64,000 nucleotides of DNA from Vanessa cardui (GCF_905220365.1 NC_061137.1:11116001-11180000); one strand, 5' to 3'; shown: positions 49,812-60,294, counted from the first letter of the stretch. The notes: generated by a model from the letters alone, not told the origin. Translations and numbers: made by a program.

Positions 49812-50743
49812 CAGTGTAAACTCCATGTAACGTCACTCGATTTAACGGCAAACTCTCTAAAGCGTCGAAATCAATTGGTTTTAGTTGGTTTACCTTGTAT
49901 TCCATACAATGATACACTCTACATAGCATCACACCCACTCTCAATAACGACAACAATTGAGAAATAAAAAATACCTTTTAAGTTGCTAAAATTGAAAACT
50001 GCGCATCTGTGTACGTTCTTTTGTCACTTTATTATTCTAGCCCTCAATAAACTCGAATGTCGGCACCACGCATTAGGAACTTTCTAAGAAATTCGTTCAT
50101 TTGCTTACAAATTGGGATTGCTTGCACGTGTAGACAGTGACCATGCCTTATAAGTAGGAGTCATGGATTACAACGTTATCATATGTATTCTACGACTGAT
50201 GAGGTGGAAACAGAACTTGAGTTTTATAGCGACGACGACCTTCCTTTAACTGAGTGGATTCAGCAGGTCAACATGGCAGGAAATACAGTAAATTTTCAAA
50301 CCTACATCGAAGTAGACAACTGCCTGCTTACAACGGCTTCACTCACAGACATAGAAATTTTGGATTCAGTGAGAAAAACTGAGGTTCAAGAACAAAGAGA
50401 TGAAGAAGATGAGACGGATGAGCTTAAGCCTCCACCGAACGTTAAAGAAGTTCTGAACGCAGCTAAATTATTGGAAAATTACTTCCTTTATATCAGATAT
50501 AAATAAAATAATTAAAAATATACAACAAAATTACTGGTGCAGCAAAAGGCGTCAGACAAAAATAACAGAGTATACGCAATAGCGTTCAAATAAGATATAT
50601 ATTTTTTGTACATAACTACCAACAATAGACTAAAATAAACTTTTTTTTTAATTCTGATTTTTCTTCTCTTCATTTAACGACCACTCTCTATAACGCCATA
50701 AAATGCACAGTCCGTTCAGTGTCGTTATATAGAGTTTACATTG
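49812..50743. mobile_element. pogo-like DNA transposon remnant, 932 bp
   Basis: The left end CAGTGTAAACTCCATGTAACG matches the inverse of the right end (CGTTATATAGAGTTTACATTG), with few differences, and both ends are flanked by TA. CAG-starting ends and a TA target fit the pogo/Tigger group. A second shared motif, TAACGnCnAACTCTCTnnAnCG-like, lies inside both ends in the same direction. The only coding remnant is at 50183-50506. It lies upstream of the TTLL15-like start codon. Confidence 0.7.
50183..50506 (+). pseudogene. Transposase C-terminal fragment (pogo/Tigger type)
   Basis: The 107-codon frame is acidic and resembles the tail found after the DDE catalytic domain of pogo/Tigger-type transposases: a DLPLTEWIQQ segment, FQTYIEVDN, SLTDIEILDSV, a run of acidic residues and KEVLNAAKLLENYF. 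The helix-turn-helix and the DDE core are missing, so it cannot encode an active transposase. The call rests on remembered family appearance plus the matching transposon ends around it. Confidence 0.6.
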
Positions 50744-51109
50744 TAGTAAGTATAGTATTTTTTCCATGATAATCTATGTAAAATTTGAACGATATTTTGT
50801 AGAATATATATTTTATTTTTATTTAATCTATAGACATTGGCTGCATGATGTTATGCTGATGCACAAACCTCAAGGAATGCTATGCAGTTGCTGGTTTACA
50901 ATTAGCCACAAATATAGTTACTATTAAGTTATTACCACCACAACATATTATGTATATATATATTAGGGATATATATATACATATATCCCTAAAACATAGT
51001 AGTACGTGATAGGTAATAACAATGATAGTCATGAATTTGAATGAAATACTTATATTACGTAGAAATATGTATACGGAAAAATCGAAGACTCTTTCTCCGC
51101 AGACATTTT

Positions 51110-51410
51110 GTAACTTTAGTTTAGTAAATTTAAATCGTTTGTAAAAAATACACTGGTAGAAAAAGCATATTATTCGATACAAGATTTAATAGATGATAAA
51201 AAAGCTTGGAACTAATTACCTGTTGACTTTAAAACAGGATATACCTATTCATTCAAATAATTGTATTTAACTAGCATCACTTTGTATTTCTTAAATGTTA
51301 AAAAAGAGTAACTTCTGAGTTTCTTGCCGATTCTTCTTGGTAGAATCTACTTTCCGAACCGGTGGTAGCTTTATTTAATTGTAAAATGACGATTCAAAAG
51401 TGTTTGATTT
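51110..51410 (+). mobile_element. LINE 3' end (family D), with coding remnant
   Basis: The 5' part reads YYSIQDLIDDKKAWN, the end of the LINE protein, before the TTTCTTGCC and GATTCAAAAGTGT blocks. It is the best evidence that family D is a LINE. Confidence 0.6.
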
Positions 51411-51549
51411 GATTCGAAACGTATGTAAATTTTAATTAATTTCATCGTTATTGCCACTATTGCCACCATTCCACGCGGTCAAGATTTATACAGTAACTAG
51501 TTTTAGTTCATATTTGTATGCATTTAATTTTGTTAATTCTTATGTTAAA

Positions 51550-51712
51550 AATTTACTATTATTATAAACGTGAAAGTAACTCTATCTGTCTGTCTGTCCG
51601 TCTGTCGCTCTTTCACGACTGAACCAATGAACGAATGAACAAGTTTGCTTCAAATCAAATTAAATTTGATTTGAAGCAAACTTGAACTCCAAGGAAGGAT
51701 ATATAAAAGCTA
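51550..51712 (+). mobile_element. Helitron-like segment with 43-bp palindrome
   Basis: The head ATTATAAACGTGAAAGTAACTC and TCTGTCTG units match 28705-28905. A perfect palindrome fills 51641-51683 and a CTAG lies at about 51708. A hairpin followed by CTAG resembles Helitron 3' ends, though the hairpin is longer and further from the end than usual. Confidence 0.5.
51641..51683. repeat. Perfect palindrome, 21-bp arms, 1-nt centre
   Basis: Bases 51641-51661 are the exact reverse complement of 51663-51683. The left arm starts AAGTTTGCTTCAAATC. The centre base is 51662. Confidence 0.9.
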
Positions 51713-52106
51713 GTTTTTGCTGATACATAAAAAAACAACTCCCTTAAATGATACGAGATGACGAAAACTAAATAAACATAAATAAATATACAACAAACAT
51801 ATATATATATGCATTGGATATCGAATTGACACGATATCATTTATAGTGAAGAGCTCTAATAATCTATGATATTTACTATGGATTTTCGAAAAATTTACTA
51901 TGAATGATGTTTTACATTCAGTGAGTTCAGAAAGACTAGACGAAATAAATAATGAGTATCTCCTTATTTTATTGACATCTTATATACACTTATATTAATA
52001 TTTTGCTTCAGAACAAGCACTCTTAATTACAGACATTAAGCATTAAATGAGACATAAGGTACATTAAATAATATTTTACATGTTTACAGTTACAGAAATA
52101 TTCTTC

Positions 52107-52400
52107 TTGGTGGTAGGGCTTTGTTCAAGCCCGTCGGGGTAGGTGCCACCCACTCATCAGTTATTCTACTAATAATAATACTCAGTATTGTTGTGTTCCG
52201 GTTTGAAGGGTGAATGAGCCAGTGTAACTACAGTCACAGGGGACATAACATTTTAGATCCCAAGGTTGGTGGCGCATTGACAATGTCAGGAATAGTTAAT
52301 ATTCTTACAAGGTCATTGTCTATGGGTTATGGTGACCAGTTTCCATTAGGTGGCCCTGTATGCTTGTCCGCCAACCTATACAATACAAATCAAAAAATAT
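52107..52400 (-). mobile_element. Family C SINE-like repeat
   Basis: Reverse-oriented copy starting CTTGGTGGTAGGGCTTTGTT and ending at GTCCGCCAACCTATACAATAC. It is slightly diverged from the others. Confidence 0.7.
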
Positions 52401-53925
52401 AAAATCGTTACTATTCACAATTTTATTTCATTATTATAATAATCGTGTACGTAGGCTGGCATAGAAAATGTGAAGGAATTGCTGAAAAGGTGAAAAAGAT
52501 GAAAAAATAAATATTAAAGTCACCTACGAGCCGTTAACACATTTTGAAATCTGAACTCAATATGGTATATAAAAAATACATAAATAACAAACTACACAAA
52601 TCAATTAAAATTTACAAATATACAAGACTTGTCTCAATAAAAAAAAAACTGTTCCAATTTTAAAAACTTGTAATAATACTGAAACTTAGTTTCTGTAAAA
52701 TAAAAAACTTATGTAATTATTATCTGTGTTTCATACACAGATAAAAATGACATTGACGAAGATTTATACATTATTTTTTCAACAATGTATCCCTAAGAAG
52801 TAAAAGTGCACTATAACGTAAATTGACTATAAAAAAGATCATTAATTTAAACGAGCAATCGTAATAATGCAAGGCGGCAGGCTGGGATCTGTTTGTGGTG
52901 TATTATCTTACTGATTGTTTACACGTGACGGTAGACAGGACGGCGGGCGCCGGGATGCTGGGAAGCGTTGCGGTATGTAGTGGTCATATAACAACAACAT
53001 AGTTAATAAATCCTTAACAAACCAGAACTTTTCCAGCTTCTGCGAGAACTTGCTATATCTCAATAAATATACAAAGTTTATAATTAAATACTAATCCCAA
53101 AAAATATATTTTCAAATTAACTATTTGCATTTTTGTTTGTATTATTTTTACTACGGTTTTGATAATATATACTATAAAAATGTATTATTACAGCAAAACA
53201 CCCCCTAATAGCCTCGTTAGCCTTCGTAATTGTTATAATATGTAATTTATTACATAAAATATACATGATATGAGTTATAATGTATAACAAGGGAATTATC
53301 AATATCTTGGTGCATTTACAACTATTATAATGTTTTCATATGTTGTAATTTTATAAGCATTTATATTTAAGCTTTCCTAAAAAAATATATCTAAAGGCTT
53401 TTATATATTTTTATTACCGTATAATACAACCGTGTAATAAATATTTCTCACTAGTTTTTGTATATTGGTGTTCTTTTTTACTTTATTGATTTTAATCACT
53501 CAGCATGTTTACTTTCAAAGGGTATAGTTTTCACAATGTTTGGAATCATCTCAAGTTTCCAATAGGCCGTTACATACGATGTTGCATCCGACAGTTGACG
53601 GGCCGGCGCCGGTGCGTCTGCGAGAGCCATCGATCGCAAAACGCACCCGAATCGCACAGCTCTCGACACCGCGGCGCCTGTTCGTAAACAATTGTTTGCT
53701 AACTTTGTATCAAGTCCGTGCGTTATATTTGTTTGTCAGGAAGTTGAATTGTGTTACGGAAGTCAATTTTATGTATTTATAGTTAATTTGTTTTCAAAAC
53801 AGTTACACACTTTGAATACGGCAGTTCAAAAAATGTATAGAAAATGCCTCGACGTGTACGCATCAAAAACTCTAGTTACAATGATTGATTATACTTTTTA
53901 AAATCGGTAAAAGGAATTTCAACAA

Positions 53926-54263
53926 CAGTGGCGGATTTACCAATAGGATAAGTAGGCTGGAGCCTAGGGTGGTTGATTTAGAGGGGCGGCAAATTTGGAC
54001 TAAATTTGCCGCCACTAAATTTGTTTTTATCTTATAGAAATAAAAAAATATCATATCAACTAGTTTTTTAATCATACTAATAACGGGAAAAAGTCGATGT
54101 AATAAGGACGATAGAACACAAATCATAAAGTTGCAATTTCATAATAAATGTAATTAATATGATTGGGAACTAAACTAACGTATTGAATTTCAAAAGTCAG
54201 TAGGGGCGGCAAAATGGAATAGCATACTAGCCTACTAGCGGCAAATTTGTAAATCCGCCACTG
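53926..54263. mobile_element. hAT-type MITE, copy 2, with 8-bp TSD
   Basis: The 338-bp element starts CAGTGGCGGATTTACCAATAG and ends GTAAATCCGCCACTG. It is flanked by an exact 8-bp duplication TTCAACAA (53918-53925 and 54264-54271). The interior shares GGGGCGGCAAA and GCCTACTAG blocks with copy 1 in reverse orientation. Confidence 0.88.
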
Positions 54264-54514
54264 TTCAACAAATATATACTTCTTACAAGAAATTATCTAA
54301 AAATAGATTTGTAAAGATTTGAATGTTACGGATATAATATAACCTTTACATGAAATTAATATTTTAAACATATACTTAGATTATAAAAGATTATGTTCGT
54401 CACGATATGATTGTTATAACTTCGCTTGTGTTCTACCAAGCGCTTATATAGATAACAAATGAAAGCTTGTACTTCATTACAAAGCAGGGGTACAATTCTA
54501 CGAACAAAATTAAG

Positions 54515-55020
54515 TTATCTTTATTCAAGTAGGCTTTTACAAGCGCTTTTGAATCGTCATTTTGCAATCTTTACTTGGTGGTAGGGCTTTGTGCAAGCCC
54601 GTCTGGGTAGGTACCACCCACTCATCTGTTATTCTACCGCCAAACAACAGTACTCAGTATTGTTGTTCCGGTTTGAAGGGTGAGTGAGCCAGTGTAACTA
54701 CAGGCACAAGGGATATAATATCTTAGTTACCAATGTTGGTGGCGCATTGACGATGTAAGGAATAGTTAATATTTCTTACAGCGTCATTGTCTATGGGTAA
54801 TGGTGACGACTTACCATCAGGTGGCCCTTATGCTCGTCCGTCAACCTATAACATAAAAAAATATATATATTAAGCGAAGTTACCATCGGTTCGGAATGTA
54901 GATTCTACAGATAAGAACCGTCAATAAATCCAGTAGTTGCTCTTTCTCAACATTTAAAATACAAAGTTATCTTAGTTAAATACAATTATGTGTAGAATAT
55001 TTCCAGTCTGGAAGTCAACT
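54515..55020 (-). mobile_element. LINE 3' end (family D) interrupted by family C repeat
   Basis: On the minus strand the LINE reads from about 55020 down to 54885, is interrupted by a family C element at 54575-54862, and resumes to 54515 with its AAGCCTACTTGAATAAAGAT end. Confidence 0.6.
54575..54862 (-). mobile_element. Family C SINE-like repeat nested in LINE
   Basis: A full copy starting CTTGGTGGTAGGGCTTTGTG with a TATA-rich A tail at its right end. It is inserted between GATTCAAAAGCGC and CCGAACCGATGG blocks of a family D LINE. Confidence 0.7.
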
Positions 55021-55064
55021 AGTATCTCGTAGCTTCATACTTATGTTTTATAATTTATGTAATA

Positions 55065-55265
55065 TTGTCAACAACATCCCATACATTATTCTAATCCCAA
55101 TGTAAGTAGCTAAAGCACTTTTGTTATGGAAAATCGGAAGTAACGACGGTACCACAAACACCCAGACCCATGGCAATATATAAAACTAATGAATTTCCTA
55201 CATCGACTCGGCCGAGAATCGAACTCGGGACCTCGGAGTGTACCCATGAAAACCGGTGTACACAC
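55065..55265 (-). mobile_element. tRNA-derived SINE, family B, head truncated
   Basis: Box B (GAGTTCGATTCTC on the minus strand) and the body match the other copies. The first bases of the head are missing near 55265. Confidence 0.65.
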
Positions 55266-55617
55266 TTTAAAGTAAACTAGATTGTCACCAGTATATTCAG
55301 TCAAAAATATTTTTGTAATGAATAGTCGAAAGCGTATAAGTAGAATAGGTCCTCAGGAAGAAATTGATACATGTCAACATATTTATTACATTGAGCGGGA
55401 TTTTCTATTTCCATTAACATTTTCATATAATAAACGTTGTCTATTACGTTTGATTGATATTTGCGCGTGGGCGATGACCTTTATACGAGAAACTAGGATT
55501 ATGATTTAGGATACTTAAAAAATCTCTTAGATAAAATGACGTGGTAGATCTTATTCTATTTATAAATTCGGAAAAATACATGCAGATAGTAAAAAAGTTC
55601 TAGTATTCCTTAATTTG

Positions 55618-55840
55618 GAGCCGAGATGGCCCAGTGGTTAGAACGCGTTTATCTTAACCGATGATTGCGGGTTCAAACCCAGTCAAACACCACTGAATAT
55701 TCGTGTGCTTAATTTGAGTTTATAATTCGTCTCGTGGTTGGCAGGAAAACATCGTGGGGAAACCTGCATGTGTCTTCCAAACCTTCTCTGGAGAGGAGGC
55801 TTTAATCTAGCAGTGGGAAGTTTACAGGCTGACGTTGTTG
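55618..55840 (+). mobile_element. Family A SINE, plus strand, internal deletion
   Basis: The head GAGATGGCCCAGTGGTTAGAA and box B GGGTTCAAACCC are clear. The middle is shorter than in the full copy because the CACATGTGCATTCCACC region is missing. It ends near CAGTGGGAAGTTTACAGGC. Confidence 0.7.
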
Positions 55841-56569
55841 TATTCCTTAATTTAATTATAGATATAGACTCATAATAATAATAATTTTAAGATAAAAAAC
55901 TAATACTTTTTAATGAGAACTAAAAATATGTATTTTTAACAGCAAGCTGTGGCTGTATAAATTTTGATTTTAGAGTAAAGATTTGTTCGCATATATATTC
56001 CGCGCAGGCATTCATAATTTTACAATATTTTACAATATTTTACAATTTACAATAAAGAATATCGTATTTATTATGTTTATTAATAATTGTAGTGTAGTTG
56101 TGTATTTGTTATCCTTAGCATTATGTTTCGATTTTTGACCTCGTATAAAGAAAACTATTGTGTATAAAAATACTATGTATAAAAAGCGAAACGTAGCAAA
56201 CGAATTCCTGGTAAAACGAATCATATCCTTAATATATTAACCTGGCATTTGTAGATGTAATTACAATAACAAGAAACAAAGTCATAGTTCGTAAAATTAG
56301 CGGAACATATACGGCCTAAGGAATAATTCATATATTATTATGGAACGAAATTTGAGTGACGTAATCATCAGTGACGTCACCTTTCAGAGGTTAGTAAAAG
56401 CAAGGGGCATCTATCTAAGGTTGTCATGGGGTAACTAATTTGTGACTGTCTGTTGCATTCTTGATGAATTGAATAATATTTTGTTGGTAATAACTGCAAC
56501 TTGGTTTATTAGTATCCGTCGATATTTATTTTAAATGTTCTAGTGGAAGGTCGATTGTAATATCGCTAT

Positions 56570-57105
56570 CATAACATAGTATAAAATAAAGTCGCTTACC
56601 GCTGTCTGTCCGTATGTATGCTTAGATCTTTAAAATTTCGCAACGGATTTTAATGCGATTTTTTTAAATATAGAGTTATTTGAGAAGAAAGACAAGTCGA
56701 GATGGCCCAGTGGTTAGAACGCGTGCATCTTAACCGATGAATGCGGGTTCAAGCCCAGGCAAGCACCGCTGTTTCATGTGCTTATTTGTCTTTATAATTC
56801 ATCTCGTGCTCAGCGGTGAAGGAAAACATCGTGAGGAAACCTGTATGTGACAAATTTCATAGAAATTTGGCCACATGTGCATTCCACCAACCCGCATTGG
56901 GACAGCGTGGTGGAATACGTTCCAAAACCTTCTCCTCAAAGGGAGAGGAGGCCTTTAGCCCAGCAGTGGGAATTTACAGGCTGTTGTTAAGAGGAAAGTT
57001 TATGTGTATATTATACGCACAATATAGCGACTGAAAAACTGTGAACGTGGTAATACATTCTGTATCACCATTGCATTGCAAGCCGGGACGGGACGCTAGT
57101 AATAT
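56570..57105 (-). mobile_element. Helitron-like repeat interrupted by a SINE
   Basis: The flanks 56570-56697 and 56989-57105 together make a reverse copy of the repeat at 44490. GCAAGCCGGGACGGGACGCTAG near 57080-57103 corresponds to its characteristic GC-rich end. A family A SINE fills 56698-56988. Confidence 0.5.
56698..56988 (+). mobile_element. Family A SINE, full length (reference copy)
   Basis: The best plus-strand copy: head GTCGAGATGGCCCAGTGG, box A region TTAGAACGCGTGC, box B GGGTTCAAGCCC, then the body to AATTTACAGGCTG. The tRNA-like head shows a tRNA-derived, RNA polymerase III-transcribed SINE. It may belong to the Metulj-type butterfly SINEs, a name given from memory. Confidence 0.75.
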
Positions 57106-57210
57106 ACTTTAATGGCGGCAACAACTTTCCATCAGGTTGCTCATTCGTTCGGCGTCTGTTATCTTGCTATAAAAAATAATAATACCATCTCTTCCATGAT
57201 CAATAATAAT

Positions 57211-57767
57211 AATATATGAGACAACATCACATATTATTACATTACTCTGATCCCACAGTAAGTAGCTAAGGCACTTGTGTTATGGGAGATCAGAAGTAAC
57301 GAAGTACCACAAACACCCAGACCCAAGACAGTATAGAAAACGAATATAATGAATTTACCATTCTCAAAATTTAAAAAGAGTATTAAGACTAAATTAATAA
57401 ATAAATCATATTATTCATTAAAAGAGTACTTTTTAGAAAGAAACGACTGGAGATAGGCTCGGGTTCCATCATAGGACACTAATTACTGTAAATTGCACAT
57501 TTACAACAGCATTGTAAATCTGTTTATTTAAAAAGAGCAACTATGCGAGTTTCTTGCCGTTTCTTCTCGCTACAAGCTGCTTTCCAAAACGGTGGTAGTA
57601 TTTAATTGTTGACGATTCAAAAACGCTTCTTTGTGAAGTTTACTTGAATAAATTGATTTGATTTGATTTGAATGATAATCTATACTGACTCGGCAGGGAT
57701 TCGAACCCAAGACTCAGAGTGGCGTACCCATGAAAACCGGAGTACACACCACTCGACCACGGAGGTT
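57211..57767 (-). mobile_element. Family B SINE split by a family D LINE end
   Basis: The SINE halves are 57211-57350 and 57676-57767. The LINE 3' end (about 57354-57675, plus strand) ends in GATTTGATTTGATTTG. A short AATGA occurs at both junctions and may be the target duplication. Confidence 0.65.
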
Positions 57768-59205
57768 AAATGTTAATAATTTATAATGTTAAAGCGACTC
57801 AAAATTTGAGACGTCTATAATAAATCTTTCTTATAATATATCGTAAATAATAAAGTTCAAGCTCTATTATTATTAAGTTATTATTTACGCCCAGCAAAGT
57901 GTCGATGTAAAGTGTTTTTTTTTTTATTATTGCCACTAGATTTTTTCAAATTTAATAAGGCTTTTCATATATTAATCATTATAATAACATAAATTATAAT
58001 TGAAGTGAGAATAATATATGAAAATCTATCATTGGTTTGAATGGAGATTCTATCGACAAAAATGTCAGGATAGGTCGTTAGTTTACCTATGTATAAATAA
58101 AAAAAAAGTTTTATACAACCTTGACAGGGTAACGAAATTCAATTAATTACTTACAAATGTATTTGTTAGAGTTTCGGAAAAAAACAATACAATTTAAGCC
58201 AATATGCGATTTAATATATAAGTCACCGTAAAGTAATTGTATGAACTACTTGTCAACCAATGTAGATAGTATTTATCGACTATTTACAATTTAGCTAGAT
58301 TAATTATAAACAAATTTCGTTGCAATTATTGTCTGATAACATATATAAACATAATATATATATTTTTTTATTATTATATCCGCGTGCAAATGAGTATTCA
58401 TGGCTTAATAAGTTAAGCTCCGAGAAAATTTTACTATAAGTATTCATTAAATAATCCATATTTCTTGATATGATGTTGCTTTATCAATGTAAAGGAAGGT
58501 TTGTTTGGTTAAAAGTAATTATATACATATATTTTCTTTCCATCAATTAACATTTTTTGGAAATATAAATTGTTAATTGTAAAATATATTGCTATTTCCA
58601 TAATTTTTTCAAGGCATTTTTTCATGTAATATACATTATTACATGAATATAAAAAAATATATATATTTGGTGGGTGATGATAAATGAAAGAAGTCGTAAT
58701 AATTATGAAAAAGTTGATTTATTATTATTATAATTATAATAATTATTATAATACAGTTTACAATAATTACAAGCGATCACCAAACGGGGTGAAAGAAAAC
58801 GGCATATTTAATTATTTAGGCCGTCTACACACGACACGCACCGGCGGCGCGCGGCGGCCGTCGCGGCGGCGGCTCGCCACACGCGTGCTCGCGAGGGAAT
58901 TTGGCAGGTTGCGACACTGAGGTACGGCTTCGTAACGCAACGGAACTCGCAGCACGCGTGTGCCGCGCCGCGCCCGAATGCAAAACGTCTTAGCGGCACC
59001 GCGCCCGCGACGCGCGTCGACCGCAGACGGTCTGTTATTCGATTTTAGGATACAGTCTTTCGAACGCGAGGAACAAAATATTACACAAGTCGAGAATATT
59101 ATTTATAATCGATTCGGATTAAATCAGATTCGAGCGGCGAAAGCGTTGCCGCATGGGCGGCGGGAGAGAGGCGGGGCGACGCGGCGGAGGCTATGTACAG
59201 GGCCG
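57768..59205. other. AT-rich gap, then GC-rich flank of activin gene
   Basis: 58000-58800 is AT-rich with no coding signal. From about 58820 to 59040 the sequence turns sharply GC-rich with many CpG and GCGGC units. This part lies 3' of the activin stop codon and may be its 3' UTR or a GC-rich mobile element. The ends GGCCGTCTAC (58818) and GCAGACGGTC (59024 area) are imperfect inverse matches. Confidence 0.45.
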
Positions 59206-60294
59206 CTACGGGCAGTCGCACTCCTCGACCACCATCTCGGGCAGGTCGCGTTTGATGATGTTCGAGTCGGCGCCGAAGTAGATGAGCGAGAGCGCGGAGA
59301 AGCGCACGGGCGCGCAACACGCGGCGCGCTCCAGCCGTGCCGCCTCCACCACCTGCGTCATTGGCGAAATTACTTAAAGGGCACTTTCAAACATATGATT
59401 ATTCAAAAGCAATTCCAATTCACACAACCTTAACAACTCAGTGAAGTCGTACACAGCACAATGCATGTACAAAATCTCGGAATATTACCTGCGAGTGATA
59501 GTTGAGGTATGGCTCACACGCGCCACGGCAATAGTTAGCGTAGTAGCCCTCAGGAGCGACGATCCAGTCGTCCCAGCCGAGCGCGCGGAAGCTCACGTAG
59601 TATGTCTGTCGGCAGCAGCGGCCGTGGGCGGCGGCATCGCAGTCGAGCGCGCGGCGGCGTCGGGGCGCGCGGGCCGCGACCCGCAGCCGCAGCAGCGGTC
59701 GCGCCGCCGCCGCGCCCCCCAGCCGCAGCCGCACGCGGCCCGCGCACCCGCTGCAGTCGACCAGCAACCGCAGCGGCTCCAGCGCGCCCGCCGCCGCCCA
59801 TCGCCGCGCGGCGCCCGTTACGTCTACACGCTGCCATCCCCGACCGCTTCTACCACCTTCACGATGTCGTATTGTAAAATATCAATGTATATTTAAAATA
59901 TTTCAAAGGTTCGAAAGCGCATTGATTTGAATAATTGCTTTTTAAGTAAAATACGTCTTCATACTATCATCCTTCTAAATTTTTATATTAATTGCCCTTG
60001 ACATCTAACCTCCGGCCTAGCTCTCTAGCTAGGCCGGAGGATGTATTGTAAATATGAAAGGTTTACGTAATAACGTTAGTAACACACCCCCGGCTTCTGT
60101 AGTGCCGGCGAGTTCGCCCACGCTCGAGTTCCCGTGAACGGTGAACGCCCAGAGCGTGTAGCGTAGACGGCGTGCTTTCGGCGTCGCTTCAGCGCGCACC
60201 ATTAACTCGGCTGCCGCTACCGACAGCCCCTGTTCCGACTCTGCTTCCTGGCCTAGTCGAAACTCGATAAGACGCTGACCATTGAGCGTCTCAC
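59206..60294 (-). CDS. Activin-type TGF-beta ligand, 3' part (partial)
   Basis: Activin-like ligands are secreted dimers that signal through type I/II receptor kinases to Smad2-type effectors. Three minus-strand exons are readable: 60088-60294, 59489-59856 and 59206-59352. The first encodes propeptide (TLNGQRLIEFRL and RRLRYTLWAFTVHG). The second continues the propeptide (GWQRVDVTGAARRW, LLVDCSGCAG) to a furin-type site RRRR and then ALDCD. Mature motifs are CCRQTYYVSFRALGWDDWI, APEGYYANYCRGAC, then AACCAPVRFSALSLIYFG and MVVEECDCP at the end. The mature part has nine cysteines, the activin/inhibin-beta pattern. The loop between Cys5 and Cys6 is short. The two 3' exons are extremely GC-rich. 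The acceptor at 59856 lacks a good pyrimidine tract and is tentative. The signal peptide and first exon(s) were not found; they should lie at higher coordinates, possibly beyond the window. Confidence 0.85.
60009..60040. repeat. Perfect 14-bp hairpin in activin intron
   Basis: CCTCCGGCCTAGCT, a 4-base loop CTCT, and the exact reverse complement. It lies in the 231-bp intron between the two propeptide exons. The GC-rich stem is unusual for intron sequence in this window. Confidence 0.9.

Larger units (their letters stand above)
50744..53925. other. Intergenic, repeats and a small GC-rich patch
   Basis: No gene is supported. It contains a small AT-rich hairpin (50963-50992), a family D LINE 3' end, a Helitron-like segment with a long palindrome, and a family C SINE-like copy. 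Two GC-richer patches at about 52865-52990 and 53581-53690 stand out from the AT-rich background but have no credible coding frame. Confidence 0.5.

Noticed and set aside
55321..55509. 63-codon frame with basic start
   Set aside because: No family resemblance and no splice partners; likely chance.
56698..56788. A functional tRNA gene
   Set aside because: The tRNA-like boxes belong to a repeated SINE head with a long non-tRNA body.
58808..59877. Plus-strand and alternative minus-strand frames in the GC-rich region
   Set aside because: GC-rich DNA has few stops in any frame; only the minus-strand frame with the cysteine-knot motifs makes biological sense.
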